A DNA stretch of 64,000 nucleotides from Gemmatimonadaceae bacterium (lineage in GTDB: Bacteria > Gemmatimonadota > Gemmatimonadetes > Gemmatimonadales > Gemmatimonadaceae), in contig JAUQWM010000039.1 in assembly GCA_030835125.1 (NCBI GenBank), forward strand, positions 1 to 64,000, in the 5' to 3' direction. The stretch's first letter is position 1. Every line of letters begins with the position of its first letter. This document shows, piece by piece, positions 1 through 8,434 of this stretch. Made by a program: the position numbers and the translations under genes. The notes below the pieces were generated by a model, which saw only the letters and a program-made list of their open reading frames with translations, had not been told where the DNA came from and made no database searches.

Positions 1-427
1 ACTTGCCCGGCTTGATGTTGCCGAGCGAGAGCGTCCACTCCTCGTTCGGGTTCACGAACATCGGCGACGAGCCGTCCATCGAGTTCGGCATGTTCGCGAA
101 CAGCTGGTCCTTCTGGTCGGCGGGGATGGTCGCCGCGTCAAAGGCCACGTTGTGGGGTCCGCCGGAGATCATGATGAACTTGATGCCGTCACCCGGCTTC
201 ACCGTGATGTTCGCGGGCTCATAACGGTAGCCGGTCGCGTCGCCGACCATGCGGACTTCGTGAACGGTACCCGTCACCGGGGCCGCGGTCATCGTACCGC
301 TGGGGGCCGGGGTCACCGCCGGCGCGGCCGTCGCGGCCGTGTCGGTCGCGGCTTCAGGGCTCTCTCCGCCACCGCACGCACCGAGAAGGACAACGCCCGA
401 GAGAAGGGCGACTCCGAGCACTCGCAT
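1..427 (-). CDS. Cupredoxin-like lipoprotein (3' end beyond window)
   Basis: The gene runs off the left edge, so only the first 142 residues are visible. It opens with a lipoprotein signal (MRVLGVALLSGVVLLGAC, lipobox Cys18), which predicts lipid anchoring in the envelope. An Ala/Thr/Pro-rich linker to about residue 50 follows, then a plastocyanin-like stretch in which the GGPHNVAF segment (His92) resembles the first copper ligand of small blue copper proteins. The remaining Cys/His/Met ligands would lie past the edge, so copper binding is inferred. The start at 427 is supported by a GGAGG Shine-Dalgarno (reverse complement of 437-441) 9 nt upstream. A CRP-like palindrome sits about 80 bp upstream. 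A role in periplasmic electron transfer is likely but not shown. Confidence 0.8.
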   Translation of the reverse strand, partial: MRVLGVALLSGVVLLGACGGGESPEAATDTAATAAPAVTPAPSGTMTAAPVTGTVHEVRMVGDATGYRYEPANITVKPGDGIKFIMISGGPHNVAFDAATIPADQKDQLFANMPNSMDGSSPMFVNPNEEWTLSLGNIKPGK

Positions 428-507
428 CGCTGTAAGCCTCCGAAAGGTCACTGCTTCGATCCAGGTGAATGGGGAGACCGGATGTCTGGATCCCCGTCCG
501 GTCAGGG

Positions 508-525
508 TTGTGAATTTATTCACAA
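508..525. promoter_or_regulatory. CRP/FNR-family operator-like palindrome
   Basis: TTGTGAATTTATTCACAA has perfect 8-bp arms around a 2-bp centre and fits TGTGA-N6-TCACA exactly. It lies between the cupredoxin gene (start 427, minus) and the HisA-like gene (start 672, plus), and is closer to the former. Binding by a CRP/FNR-type regulator is inferred from the motif only; I see no convincing -10 at a fixed distance. Confidence 0.5.
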
Positions 526-671
526 GGCGGTGACGCGCAATCCCGCGGGAGGGGTATGGCAGGCGCCTGGACGGGGTCGCTTTCGCCACGAAGGACTTAC
601 CCCGGGCTCCCCCCGGCATTAGCTCCGTGCGCACCTGTCAAGACGCACTCACCCGGAGACCACGCCTGACG

Positions 672-1376
672 ATGGTTGCCATACCCGCGATCGACCTTCG
701 TGGTGGCGCGTGGGCTGGCACCGACCGGTCTCGCCGGACGCCGCCTCCCGATCCCCTGATGGTTGCCAATGACCTGACCAGGTGCGGATTCACCAGGGTC
801 CAGGTGGTGGATCTCGACGCTGCCGCCCGCCGGGGTTCCAATACCCTCCTCGTCCGGGAGCTGGTTCGGTCGGTGAGCGCCGACCTGCAGGTCGGAGGCG
901 GCGTCAGCGACGCCGATGGAATCCAGGAGGTCCTCGACTGCGGAGCCCGGTGGGCTGTCGTGGCAGCTCGGGCCCTGCCCTTTCTCGACCGGATCATCGA
1001 CCTGGCCGCCGAATTCCCGGATGAGATCGTCCTCTCCATCGCCGTGAAGGGACGCCGGATGGATTCGGAAGGCTGGCCGCGAGCGCAACCAGTCGACGTG
1101 CTCGACCTGGCGGCAGAACTGAGTGGGGTTCCCCTCGCGGCCATCCTGTTGCGGACCCTCGATCGCGAGGGCCGGCTGGACGGCCCGGACCTCCGGTTGA
1201 TCGAAGACACCGTCGAGGAAACCGACCTCAAGGTGATTGCCTGCGGCGGAGTCGCGTCGATCGCGCAGCTGCGCAGCCTCGAGGATCGCGGGGCCGCCGG
1301 CGTGATCGTCGGGACGGCACTGCGCGCCGGGTTGCTCGACCCTACCGCGGTGGCGTCGGAGTTCGCCGACGCGTGA
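672..1376 (+). CDS. HisA-like TIM-barrel protein, second catalytic Asp missing
   Basis: The 234-residue product matches the HisA fold of phosphoribosylformimino-AICAR-phosphate isomerase: IPAIDL with Asp8, VQVVDLDAA, QVGGGVSDADGIQ (phosphate loop) and VIACGGVAS near the C-terminus. In HisA enzymes the second catalytic Asp sits in an SLD motif on strand 5; here that segment reads LSIAVKGR, with Ala124 in its place. The substrate-loop region after residue 10 also departs from the family. The ATG at 672 was preferred to an upstream GTG at 627 because HisA proteins begin right at this beta strand. Its stop overlaps the GTG of the downstream HisN-like gene (GTGA), so the two are translationally coupled and a histidine-related role is likely. 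Isomerase activity is doubtful. Confidence 0.75.
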   Translation: MVAIPAIDLRGGAWAGTDRSRRTPPPDPLMVANDLTRCGFTRVQVVDLDAAARRGSNTLLVRELVRSVSADLQVGGGVSDADGIQEVLDCGARWAVVAARALPFLDRIIDLAAEFPDEIVLSIAVKGRRMDSEGWPRAQPVDVLDLAAELSGVPLAAILLRTLDREGRLDGPDLRLIEDTVEETDLKVIACGGVASIAQLRSLEDRGAAGVIVGTALRAGLLDPTAVASEFADA

Positions 1377-2140
1377 GCCCGTCCCTGTTGCTCGAGGCGG
1401 TCCGTGATGCGGCACGCGTCGCGGGGAGCATCGCCCTCGGCCATTTCCGCGGCCCGCTCGCCGTCGAGCGAAAGCCGGACGGATCGGAAGTGACGATCGC
1501 GGATCGCGACGCAGAGCGCGCCACACGGGACTGGATCCTGCGCCGGTTTCCGGGCGACGCGGTCCTCGGTGAGGAGCTCGGGTCGCGCGGTGAGCCCGGG
1601 GGTCGGCGCTGGCTGATCGATCCGATCGACGGCACGCGTACGTTCGTTCGCGGCGTACCGTTATGGGGATCCATGGTGGCGGTCGAGGAAGGCGGTGTGG
1701 TGCTTGCCGGCGCGATTTTCTGTCCGGCGACCGGTGACATGGTCGCCGCGGCGCTCGGGGAAGGGTGCTGGCATAACGACTCGCCTTCCCGCGTCTCCCC
1801 GGTGACGGACCTCACCGACGCCACGATCCTGGCCACCGACCACCGGTTTCGTCACCATCCCTGGCGCGAGGATCGCTGGCGACGCCTGGCCAGCGAGGTG
1901 ACCACGGCACGCACCTGGGGAGACTGCTATGGGTACGTGTTGCTGGCCACGGGACGCGCCGAGGTGATGGTCGACGACCAGCTCAGCCCGTGGGATGTCG
2001 CCGCCGTGATCCCGATCGTCCATGAGGCCGGGGGTGTGCTCACGGATTGGCGCGGGCAGCCCGGGATGGGCACGGACGCCGTGGCGACGAACGCGGCGCT
2101 GGCGGACATCGTCCGCGCCCGGCTCGGGGTTCCCGAGTGA
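1373..2140 (+). CDS. hisN: Inositol monophosphatase family; probable histidinol-phosphatase HisN
   Basis: The 255-residue protein is an IMPase-fold phosphatase. Visible signatures are KPDGSEVTIAD near residue 34, the metal-binding GEE at 66-68, DPIDGT at 83-88 and WDVAA plus EAGG near the C-terminus, which together form the Mg-dependent phosphatase site. IMPase-fold enzymes include inositol monophosphatases, CysQ and the HisN histidinol-phosphatases. Coupling by a 4-bp GTGA overlap to the HisA-like gene favours HisN, which dephosphorylates L-histidinol phosphate. No residue alone separates these substrates, so the specificity is an inference from context. The gene ends 4 bp before the convergent M16 gene. 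Confidence 0.75.
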   Translation: MSPSLLLEAVRDAARVAGSIALGHFRGPLAVERKPDGSEVTIADRDAERATRDWILRRFPGDAVLGEELGSRGEPGGRRWLIDPIDGTRTFVRGVPLWGSMVAVEEGGVVLAGAIFCPATGDMVAAALGEGCWHNDSPSRVSPVTDLTDATILATDHRFRHHPWREDRWRRLASEVTTARTWGDCYGYVLLATGRAEVMVDDQLSPWDVAAVIPIVHEAGGVLTDWRGQPGMGTDAVATNAALADIVRARLGVPE

Positions 2141-2144
2141 GCCG

Positions 2145-3479
2145 CTAGAAGCGCTCCATGAGCCGCGTCGGCACCTGGCGCGCGTTACCCACGTACACGA
2201 AGTGCAGGTCGCGCATGTACTTCACGGCCGCGCGCTGGATGTCCTCGGGGGTGATGGCGCGCAGCTCATCGACGAACCGGTCCGCCTTCCTGAAGTCGCC
2301 GTAGTACAGTTCGGCGCGCGCCAGGAAGTTCGCCTGCTGGGCGCCCGACTCGTTGTCGAGGAAGTACTGCGTGATGAACTGCAGGATCAGCCGCTCCAGC
2401 CCGCGGGGATCGACGGTACCGTTCTTCAGCTCGTCGAGTTCACGGCGCATCACCTCGAGCGTCAGTTCCGGGTTGGTGGTCGTGACGTACAATCCTCCCG
2501 ACGCCACCGCGCGCTCGATGAACGGGGCGTCCACCGCATAGGTCAGGTTGCGACGGGAGCGGACCTCGCTGAAGAGCTGGCCCGACAGGATGGCGCACGC
2601 GATCCGCAGCGCGTGGTAATCGGGCGAATCCGCCCGCGGCCCCGGATAGAGACCGAGGATGTAGTTGGTCGGGAGCGGCCTGGCGATGGTCGCCACGCCG
2701 GAGCGCGAACGCGGCAGCGTGTCCGGCAGGGTCCAGCGGTACGATCCCGCCGGCAGGGTGCCTAACGACGAACGCACCAGCCGTTCGATGCGGGGGCGCT
2801 CGACGTCCCCCACGACCACGAGCAGCATCCGGGACCGGACGACCTGGCTGGCGTGGTACCGCCGCAGGTCCGCCAGCGAGATGCCGGCGAGCGACGACTC
2901 CGTCCCCGCGGCGGGCAGCGCATAGGGGTGGCCGCTGAACGCGAACGTGTCGGCGGCGAACTCCACCTGGGCATCGGGCGAATCCTCGCGCTGCCGCACC
3001 CCGGCCAGCAGCTGCCGGCGGATCAACTCCACCTCGCTCGAGTCCAGGGACGGCTCGGCGATACGGCTCGCCATGATCCGCCACGTCGAGTCCAGCGTGG
3101 AACGCGTGGCACGCAGCCCGATCGAGGACCAGTCCACGCCGACATGGGTCGTGATGTTCGTCCCCAGCTGCGCCATGCCTCGCCGCAACCGGTCGCGCGA
3201 GTATGTCCGCGTCCCGCGCTCGCTGGCCTCGAGCAGCAGGAGTTCGATGCCCGCGTTCGCGGCCGTCACCTGCCTGACGCCTCCCAGCAGGTAGAGGTTC
3301 GCGACGACGATGTCGCCCGTCCCCAGCCGGCGATGGATGACGCGGACCCCACCCACGTCATACGCGACGGTTCCCGTGTCGGAGGCCGGAGCGGCGCCTC
3401 CGCGACCCTGGCCCGCGGCCGGAACGGTGACCGTGACTACCGCGCCGGCCACGACGAGGAGCGCACGCAACGGCCTCAT
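2145..3479 (-). CDS. M16 family peptidase homologue lacking the zinc motif
   Basis: The 444-residue protein starts with a Sec-type signal (MRPLRALLVVAGAVVTVTVP) and continues as an M16 (insulinase/pitrilysin) fold. The position where active members carry HxxEH reads GIELLLLEASERG, with no zinc ligands, so it should be catalytically dead. C-terminal M16 features such as the NLTYAVDAPF segment, near the family's substrate-binding R/Y region, are retained. Its ATG overlaps the stop of the upstream active M16 gene (ATGA), so the two are made together. In two-subunit M16 enzymes one chain carries zinc and the other only shapes the chamber; I infer the same for this periplasmic pair. Confidence 0.85.
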   Translation of the reverse strand: MRPLRALLVVAGAVVTVTVPAAGQGRGGAAPASDTGTVAYDVGGVRVIHRRLGTGDIVVANLYLLGGVRQVTAANAGIELLLLEASERGTRTYSRDRLRRGMAQLGTNITTHVGVDWSSIGLRATRSTLDSTWRIMASRIAEPSLDSSEVELIRRQLLAGVRQREDSPDAQVEFAADTFAFSGHPYALPAAGTESSLAGISLADLRRYHASQVVRSRMLLVVVGDVERPRIERLVRSSLGTLPAGSYRWTLPDTLPRSRSGVATIARPLPTNYILGLYPGPRADSPDYHALRIACAILSGQLFSEVRSRRNLTYAVDAPFIERAVASGGLYVTTTNPELTLEVMRRELDELKNGTVDPRGLERLILQFITQYFLDNESGAQQANFLARAELYYGDFRKADRFVDELRAITPEDIQRAAVKYMRDLHFVYVGNARQVPTRLMERF

Positions 3480-4903
3480 GGCACGATCCTCGGCAGCAGG
3501 TCCGCGTTCGTGAGCCCGAGCTGCGCCTTCACGCCGGGCGGAAGGAGCAACCCGACGATCATCGGCTTGCCCACGATGTACTTCCGCGCGTAGGCGCGCA
3601 CGTCGTCCAGCGTCTGTGATGCCATGCTGTCCACGTATCCCATGTAATACTCGAGTCCTGACACGCTCCACCAGAAGCCGACCGTGTGCGCATGGTCCGA
3701 AGGCCGGTCGAACCCGAATGCCGTGCTGACCGCGCGTTCCGCCTTCGTGGCGGCGAGTTGCTCGGGGGTGATGTACCCGGGCTCCGCGAGGCGCTCGACT
3801 TCGCGCTGCAGCGCGGCGACGGCTTCCTTGAGGCGCTCGGGCGTGGTCTGGCCGGCGATGGTGATGGGCCCCACCTGGTTCAACGTGTAGTAGTTCACGT
3901 TGATCGACTGGAACAGGCCGCTGTCCACCAGCCGGCGCTGCAGGACGGAGCCGGGCTGGTTGAGCGCATCGGAAAAGACGTCAGCGGCGTAGGTCGCGGC
4001 CGCGTCCTTTCGTACGCTCGGTCCCTGCCATTGGAGCATCACGGTCACGGCCCCCACGGGACGCTCCACAAAGACGGCGGAACTGGTCGTGAGCGCGGGC
4101 ACGGGCGGGATCGGCTCGGCCGCGAAGGGATCCTCACCCCGCGGCCAGTCGCCCAGGTACCGCTCGGCCATGGCGAAGACCGAGTCCGGGTTCACATCGC
4201 CGGTCACGATGAGTGCCGTGTTGTTCGGGATGTAGTACCGACGCTTGATCTCCATGAGTTGCGCCGGCGTGACGCGCTGCAGGACGTCACGCTCGCCGAT
4301 GATGTTCTTCCGGCTCCACTGTCCCGGGTACAAGGCCTTGCCCATCTCCTGCTGGAGTTCGAAGAACGGGTTCGATTCATTGCGGTCGTACTCGCCGAGC
4401 ACGACCTGCCGCTCGCGTTCGAGTTCCTGGCTGAGGAACTTCGGTCCTCGCAGGGCGGCGGTCATCAACTCGAGGCCCCCGGCGAGGCTGTCCGCCGGCA
4501 CGGTCATGTAGTAGTTGACTCGCTCTTCCTGCGTCGTCCCGTTGAACGTGGCGCCGAGTTCGGACGCGCGCTGGATGAAGGCATCCGGTTCCGGCCACCG
4601 GTCGTTCGCCTTGAAGATCATGTGCTCGTACATGTGCGCGAGCCCCTCGGTGCCGGGGCGCTGCGTGAACGAGCCGTTGCGGACATCGAACTCGATGGTG
4701 GCCAGGGGCACGCCATGGCTCTGGTGGACGATCACCTCGAGGCCGTTCGACAGCACCTTGTGCCGGATGAACTTCTCGAGTTCGGTGCGCTGAGCGCCCG
4801 ACCGGCCGGGGGAAAGTGCCACCGCGACCGCGGTCAGGGTCACCCAGGCCACCGACGGCCAGGCCCGTGACCGGCCGTATGAAGTGAAGGAACGCGATGT
4901 CAC
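3476..4903 (-). CDS. M16 family zinc metallopeptidase (active subunit)
   Basis: This is a 475-residue secreted M16 peptidase if the GTG at 4903 is used; it then begins with a hydrophobic signal (VAWVTLTAVAVALS) ending near SGAQ. The inverted zinc motif HMYEH is at residues 90-94, and the third ligand is the Glu of VVLGEYDRN downstream. Sequence further upstream in frame is unconserved and would run through murB, so it was not used. It is coupled by a 4-bp overlap to the zinc-less M16 gene that follows. The start lies only about 40 bp from murB on the other strand, so divergent promoters share that gap. Substrate is unknown. Confidence 0.88.
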   Translation of the reverse strand: MTSRSFTSYGRSRAWPSVAWVTLTAVAVALSPGRSGAQRTELEKFIRHKVLSNGLEVIVHQSHGVPLATIEFDVRNGSFTQRPGTEGLAHMYEHMIFKANDRWPEPDAFIQRASELGATFNGTTQEERVNYYMTVPADSLAGGLELMTAALRGPKFLSQELERERQVVLGEYDRNESNPFFELQQEMGKALYPGQWSRKNIIGERDVLQRVTPAQLMEIKRRYYIPNNTALIVTGDVNPDSVFAMAERYLGDWPRGEDPFAAEPIPPVPALTTSSAVFVERPVGAVTVMLQWQGPSVRKDAAATYAADVFSDALNQPGSVLQRRLVDSGLFQSINVNYYTLNQVGPITIAGQTTPERLKEAVAALQREVERLAEPGYITPEQLAATKAERAVSTAFGFDRPSDHAHTVGFWWSVSGLEYYMGYVDSMASQTLDDVRAYARKYIVGKPMIVGLLLPPGVKAQLGLTNADLLPRIVP

Positions 4904-4944
4904 GCTGGCGACGTCCCGTGTTGCGAGGCTTTCTTTGTGCGCTG

Positions 4945-5898
4945 ATGGCAGATCATCGCGATTCCCTGGACCGATTCGTGGCGCTGGCGGCGAGGCGGCT
5001 TGACGCTTCCCGCCTCCGGCGGGACGTCCCGCTGGCTCCGTACACCACCTTCCGGATTGGCGGTCCGGCGGACGTCCTGTACGATGCCACGACGTCCGAC
5101 GATCTCGCAAACGCCGTGATCACCTGCCGCGATGCCGGAGTCCCCTGGTTCATCCTGGGCCTGGGGGCGAACATCCTCGTCGGTGACCGCGGCTTTCGCG
5201 GGGTCGTGGTCCGGAACGCTGCGCGCGCGTTCCGGTTCGACGGACCGCAGTTGTGGGCCGAGAGCGGCGCGATCATGCAGGAGCTCGTCCTCGCGGCTGT
5301 CCGGCAAGGTTACTCCGGGCTCGAGCACTATATCGGCATCCCGAGCACGGTCGGCGGCGCGGTGTGGCAGAACCTGCACTTCCTGTCGCCGGCGCCGGAG
5401 CGCGAACGCACCATGTTCATCGCCGAGGTCTTCGAGTCGTGCGAGGTGCTCCTGGAATCCGGCGCGCGCCGGGAGCTCGGCCGCGACGAGATGGCGTTCG
5501 GGTACGATACGAGCGTCCTGCATCATCGCCGGGACGTGGCGCTGTCGGTCCGCTTTGCCCTCACGTCAGGCGACGCCGATCGCATGCACCGGATCCTGCA
5601 GGAGAACCTGGCGTGGCGGGGCGCACGGCATCCGTGGCTGGACATCCACCCGAGTGCGGGCTCCATCTTCAAGAAGATCGAGGGCGTGGGAGCCGGGCGG
5701 CTGGTGGACCAGTGCGGCCTCAAGGGGCATCGCGTGGGTGACGCGCAGATCTCGCACCTGCACGCCAACATCATCGTGAACCTCGGGTCAGCCACTGCGG
5801 CCGACGTGCGCGCCCTCATCGCCGTTGCGCAGGGGATGGTCGCCGAGCGCTTCGGCCAGCACCTCGAACCGGAAATCGGATTTGCCGGCGAGTTCTGA
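4945..5898 (+). CDS. murB: UDP-N-acetylenolpyruvoylglucosamine reductase
   Basis: MurB reduces UDP-GlcNAc-enolpyruvate to UDP-MurNAc in the cytoplasm using FAD and NADPH. The 317-residue product shows TTFRIGGPADVL, the FAD-binding LGLGANILVGD, a GIPSTVGGAVWQN loop, SAGSIFKK carrying the catalytic Ser, LVDQCGLKGHRVGDAQIS, and the C-terminal Glu in LEPEIGF. The protein is short for the family, with a YDTSV segment. The ATG at 4945 was chosen over an in-frame ATG at 4897 because the longer form would overlap the divergent M16 start; neither has a strong Shine-Dalgarno. The following transporter gene overlaps its 3' end, suggesting co-transcription. Confidence 0.92.
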   Translation: MADHRDSLDRFVALAARRLDASRLRRDVPLAPYTTFRIGGPADVLYDATTSDDLANAVITCRDAGVPWFILGLGANILVGDRGFRGVVVRNAARAFRFDGPQLWAESGAIMQELVLAAVRQGYSGLEHYIGIPSTVGGAVWQNLHFLSPAPERERTMFIAEVFESCEVLLESGARRELGRDEMAFGYDTSVLHHRRDVALSVRFALTSGDADRMHRILQENLAWRGARHPWLDIHPSAGSIFKKIEGVGAGRLVDQCGLKGHRVGDAQISHLHANIIVNLGSATAADVRALIAVAQGMVAERFGQHLEPEIGFAGEF

Positions 5899-7369
5899 GG
5901 AAGGCGCCGAAGGCGGCGCGCCGTCGCGGATCTCCTGGCTCGCGGCTGGCCCGCTGCTCTACGCCATCATCCTCGTGGTCGCTCCGTCGGCGCTGTCCAT
6001 CGAGGCACGCCATGTCCTCGGGCTTGCGGGGTGGATGGCCGTCTGGTGGGTCACCGAACCGGTGCCGCTCGCGGCAACGTCGCTGCTGCCAGCGGGACTG
6101 CTCCCCGCGCTGGGCGTCACCAGTGCGCGCGATGCGGTGGCGCCGTACGCGAACGAGCTGGTGTTCCTGTTCCTCGGCGGGTTCCTGCTCGCCGCTGCCC
6201 TGGAGCGCTGGCACGCCCACGCCCGGATCGCCTATGCGCTCATCGCGGCCATCGGGTTCACCAGCCGGCGCATCGTGCTCGGCGTGATGGTGGCGACGGC
6301 CTTCATCTCGATGTGGATCTCGAACACCGCCACGGCTGCCATGATGTACCCGATCGTGCTGGCCATCGCGCCGCTGTTCGGCGACGGGGCCGACGCGAGG
6401 CGCACGCGCACGGCGTTGATGCTCGGGATGGCGTATGCCGCCTCGATCGGCGGCATGGGCACCCTGCTCGGGACGCCGCCGAACCTCATCCTCGCGGGCG
6501 CCGCGCGCGAGCTCGCCGGCCAGGACATCTCCTTCGTCTCGTTCCTGGCGTTTGGCGTGCCGGTCGCGGCGATCCTCCTGCCTGCCTGCTGGGCAATGCT
6601 CGTCTTCGTCCTCTTTCCGTCACGGGCGACCCTCGGCGCTGACGCGAGCCGGATGTTGCGGGAACGCCGCGCCTCCCTGGGTGCGTTGCGCGGCGGGGAG
6701 TTCGCCACGCTGGGTGTCTTCGCCGTCACCGCCACCGCCTGGGTCGTGCGTGAACGCAAGGCCATTGGCGACGTGGTCATCCCCGGCCTGGTCGACCTGG
6801 CGCCGCGGTTGACCGATGCCACGATCGGGATCCTGGGGGCGCTGCTGCTCTTCGTCATCCGCACGAAGCCGCAGGATGGCCCGGCGCGCGCCCTGCTGAC
6901 CTGGGAAGAAGCGCGTGGCATCCCGTGGGATGTGCTGCTGCTGTTCGGCGGGGGACTCTCGCTGGCGGCGGCGATGGAGTCGACCGGCCTTGCGTCCTGG
7001 CTTGGGAACCACATGACCGCGATGGGATCGCTGCCCCCGATCGCGATCTACGTCGGGCTCGCCGTCTTCGTGCTGTTCCTCAGCGAACTCGCCTCCAACA
7101 CGGCCGTCGCGACCATGATGATGCCGCTGGTCGTGGCCCTCGCGCGCGCCATCGACCAGCCGCCGCTGCTGTTGATGATCATCGCCGCACTGGCGGCATC
7201 CACGGGCTTCGCCCTGCCGGTGGCCACCCCGCCGAACACGATCGTCTTCGGCTCGGGCCAGGTCACCGTGCGGGAGATGGCGCGCGCCGGCGTCCTGCTC
7301 GACCTCATCGCGGTCCTGATCCTGGTCGCCGTCGCGGTTGTCGTGTACCCGCTGGTGTTCGGGGCCTGA
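5882..7369 (+). CDS. SLC13/DASS family sodium:carboxylate symporter
   Basis: The product is an integral membrane protein of about 495 residues with roughly a dozen hydrophobic segments. It has the two hairpin signatures of the divalent anion:sodium symporter family: SNTATAAMMYP in the first half, and SNTAVATMMMP with ATPPNTIVFGSG in the second. These bind Na+ and the carboxylate (or sulfate) substrate; the actual substrate cannot be read from sequence. The first residues overlap murB. No ATG is present near the natural N-terminus, so I used the TTG at 5882, which lies 17 bp inside murB; an ATG at 5825 would give a long non-conserved extension. It converges on the TerC gene with a 7-bp gap. 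Confidence 0.88.
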   Translation: MPASSEEGAEGGAPSRISWLAAGPLLYAIILVVAPSALSIEARHVLGLAGWMAVWWVTEPVPLAATSLLPAGLLPALGVTSARDAVAPYANELVFLFLGGFLLAAALERWHAHARIAYALIAAIGFTSRRIVLGVMVATAFISMWISNTATAAMMYPIVLAIAPLFGDGADARRTRTALMLGMAYAASIGGMGTLLGTPPNLILAGAARELAGQDISFVSFLAFGVPVAAILLPACWAMLVFVLFPSRATLGADASRMLRERRASLGALRGGEFATLGVFAVTATAWVVRERKAIGDVVIPGLVDLAPRLTDATIGILGALLLFVIRTKPQDGPARALLTWEEARGIPWDVLLLFGGGLSLAAAMESTGLASWLGNHMTAMGSLPPIAIYVGLAVFVLFLSELASNTAVATMMMPLVVALARAIDQPPLLLMIIAALAASTGFALPVATPPNTIVFGSGQVTVREMARAGVLLDLIAVLILVAVAVVVYPLVFGA

Positions 7370-7376
7370 CGCCTTC

Positions 7377-8360
7377 TCAGCCGGTGCGGCGGGCGGCTAC
7401 CATCGAGGCCACGGCCCCGATCACCAGGATGCCGACGACGACCCCGAGCATGTAGAGGTTCGCGTTAGGCCCCAGCCAGTCCTTCAACAGGTCGCCGGAG
7501 AGCATCTTGAGGCCGATCAGGCCCAGGATCGCCGACAGCGAGGTCTTGAGGTACCGGAACTTCTCGATCGCCCCGGCGAGCGCGAAGTACAGCGACCGCA
7601 GTCCCAGGATGGCGAAGACGTTGCTCGTGAACACGAGGAACGGGTCCGCGGTGATCGCGAACGCGGCGGGAATGGAGTCGAGGGCGAAGACCAGGTCCAT
7701 CGCCTCCACCAGGACGAGCGCCACCGCCAGGGGCGTCAGCATCCGCCGTCCGTCGGTGACGATCGTGAAGTGGTGCGCGTTGAACTGGCCGCTCACGGGG
7801 AAGAAGCGCCGCAGCTGGCGAATGATGAAGACCTCGTCCGCCTCGATGTGCTCCTCGTCCTTCGCGAGCAGCATCCGCACCGCGGTGAACAGCAGGAAGA
7901 CCCCGAAGACGTACAGGATCCAGTGGTACCGGGCGATGAGCGTCGTACCGACCACGATCATCACGCCCCGCATCGCGAGGGCGCCGAGGATGCCCCAGAA
8001 CAGCACGCGATGCTGGTACTGCGGAGGAATCCGCAGGTGGGTGAAGATCATCGCCATCACGAACACGTTGTCCGCGCTCAACGACAGCTCGATCAGGTAG
8101 CCGGTGACGAACTTCACCGCCGCGAGGCGGCCGTCATTCATGAGGCCGTCGACGCGGTCCACGTGGGTCCCCAGCGACAACCAGTGGTGGTCGTAGGCGG
8201 CCCAGACCAGCGCGGTGAAGCCCCCGGCCAGCACGACCAGCACGATCGTGAAGGCGAGCGCCTCCCGCACGGAGACGACATGCGCCTTGCGGTTCACCAC
8301 GCCGAGGTCGATCGCCAGCATGGTGAGCACGAAGAGGAGGAAGCCTCCCCAGGCAAGCAA
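7377..8360 (-). CDS. TerC/Alx family integral membrane protein
   Basis: This 327-residue polytopic membrane protein of the TerC/Alx family carries both family signatures: LSADNVFVMAMIF in the first half and FALDSIPAAFAIT in the second, whose acidic residues in membrane helices are thought to handle Mn2+ in exported-enzyme metalation and Mn efflux. An IEADEVFIIRQLRRFFPV loop between the halves is also typical. Reading upstream, the frame reaches a TGA with no ATG or GTG, so the start must be TTG at 8360 or another weak codon. Mn-responsive yybP-ykoY riboswitches precede some relatives, but the 74-bp upstream gap is too short to hold one. Confidence 0.88.
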   Translation of the reverse strand: MLAWGGFLLFVLTMLAIDLGVVNRKAHVVSVREALAFTIVLVVLAGGFTALVWAAYDHHWLSLGTHVDRVDGLMNDGRLAAVKFVTGYLIELSLSADNVFVMAMIFTHLRIPPQYQHRVLFWGILGALAMRGVMIVVGTTLIARYHWILYVFGVFLLFTAVRMLLAKDEEHIEADEVFIIRQLRRFFPVSGQFNAHHFTIVTDGRRMLTPLAVALVLVEAMDLVFALDSIPAAFAITADPFLVFTSNVFAILGLRSLYFALAGAIEKFRYLKTSLSAILGLIGLKMLSGDLLKDWLGPNANLYMLGVVVGILVIGAVASMVAARRTG

Positions 8361-8434
8361 CGTGTAGTCGATGGGGCTATCCCCGGGTTGTCGTCAGGTG
8401 GACGGGATGATCGGCGTCGTCAGGTGAGCGCGGG

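Noticed and set aside
3686-4870. Plus-strand frame opposite the active M16 gene
   Set aside because: The minus strand carries HMYEH and the M16 fold; the plus frame has no recognisable domain and a shadow-like composition.
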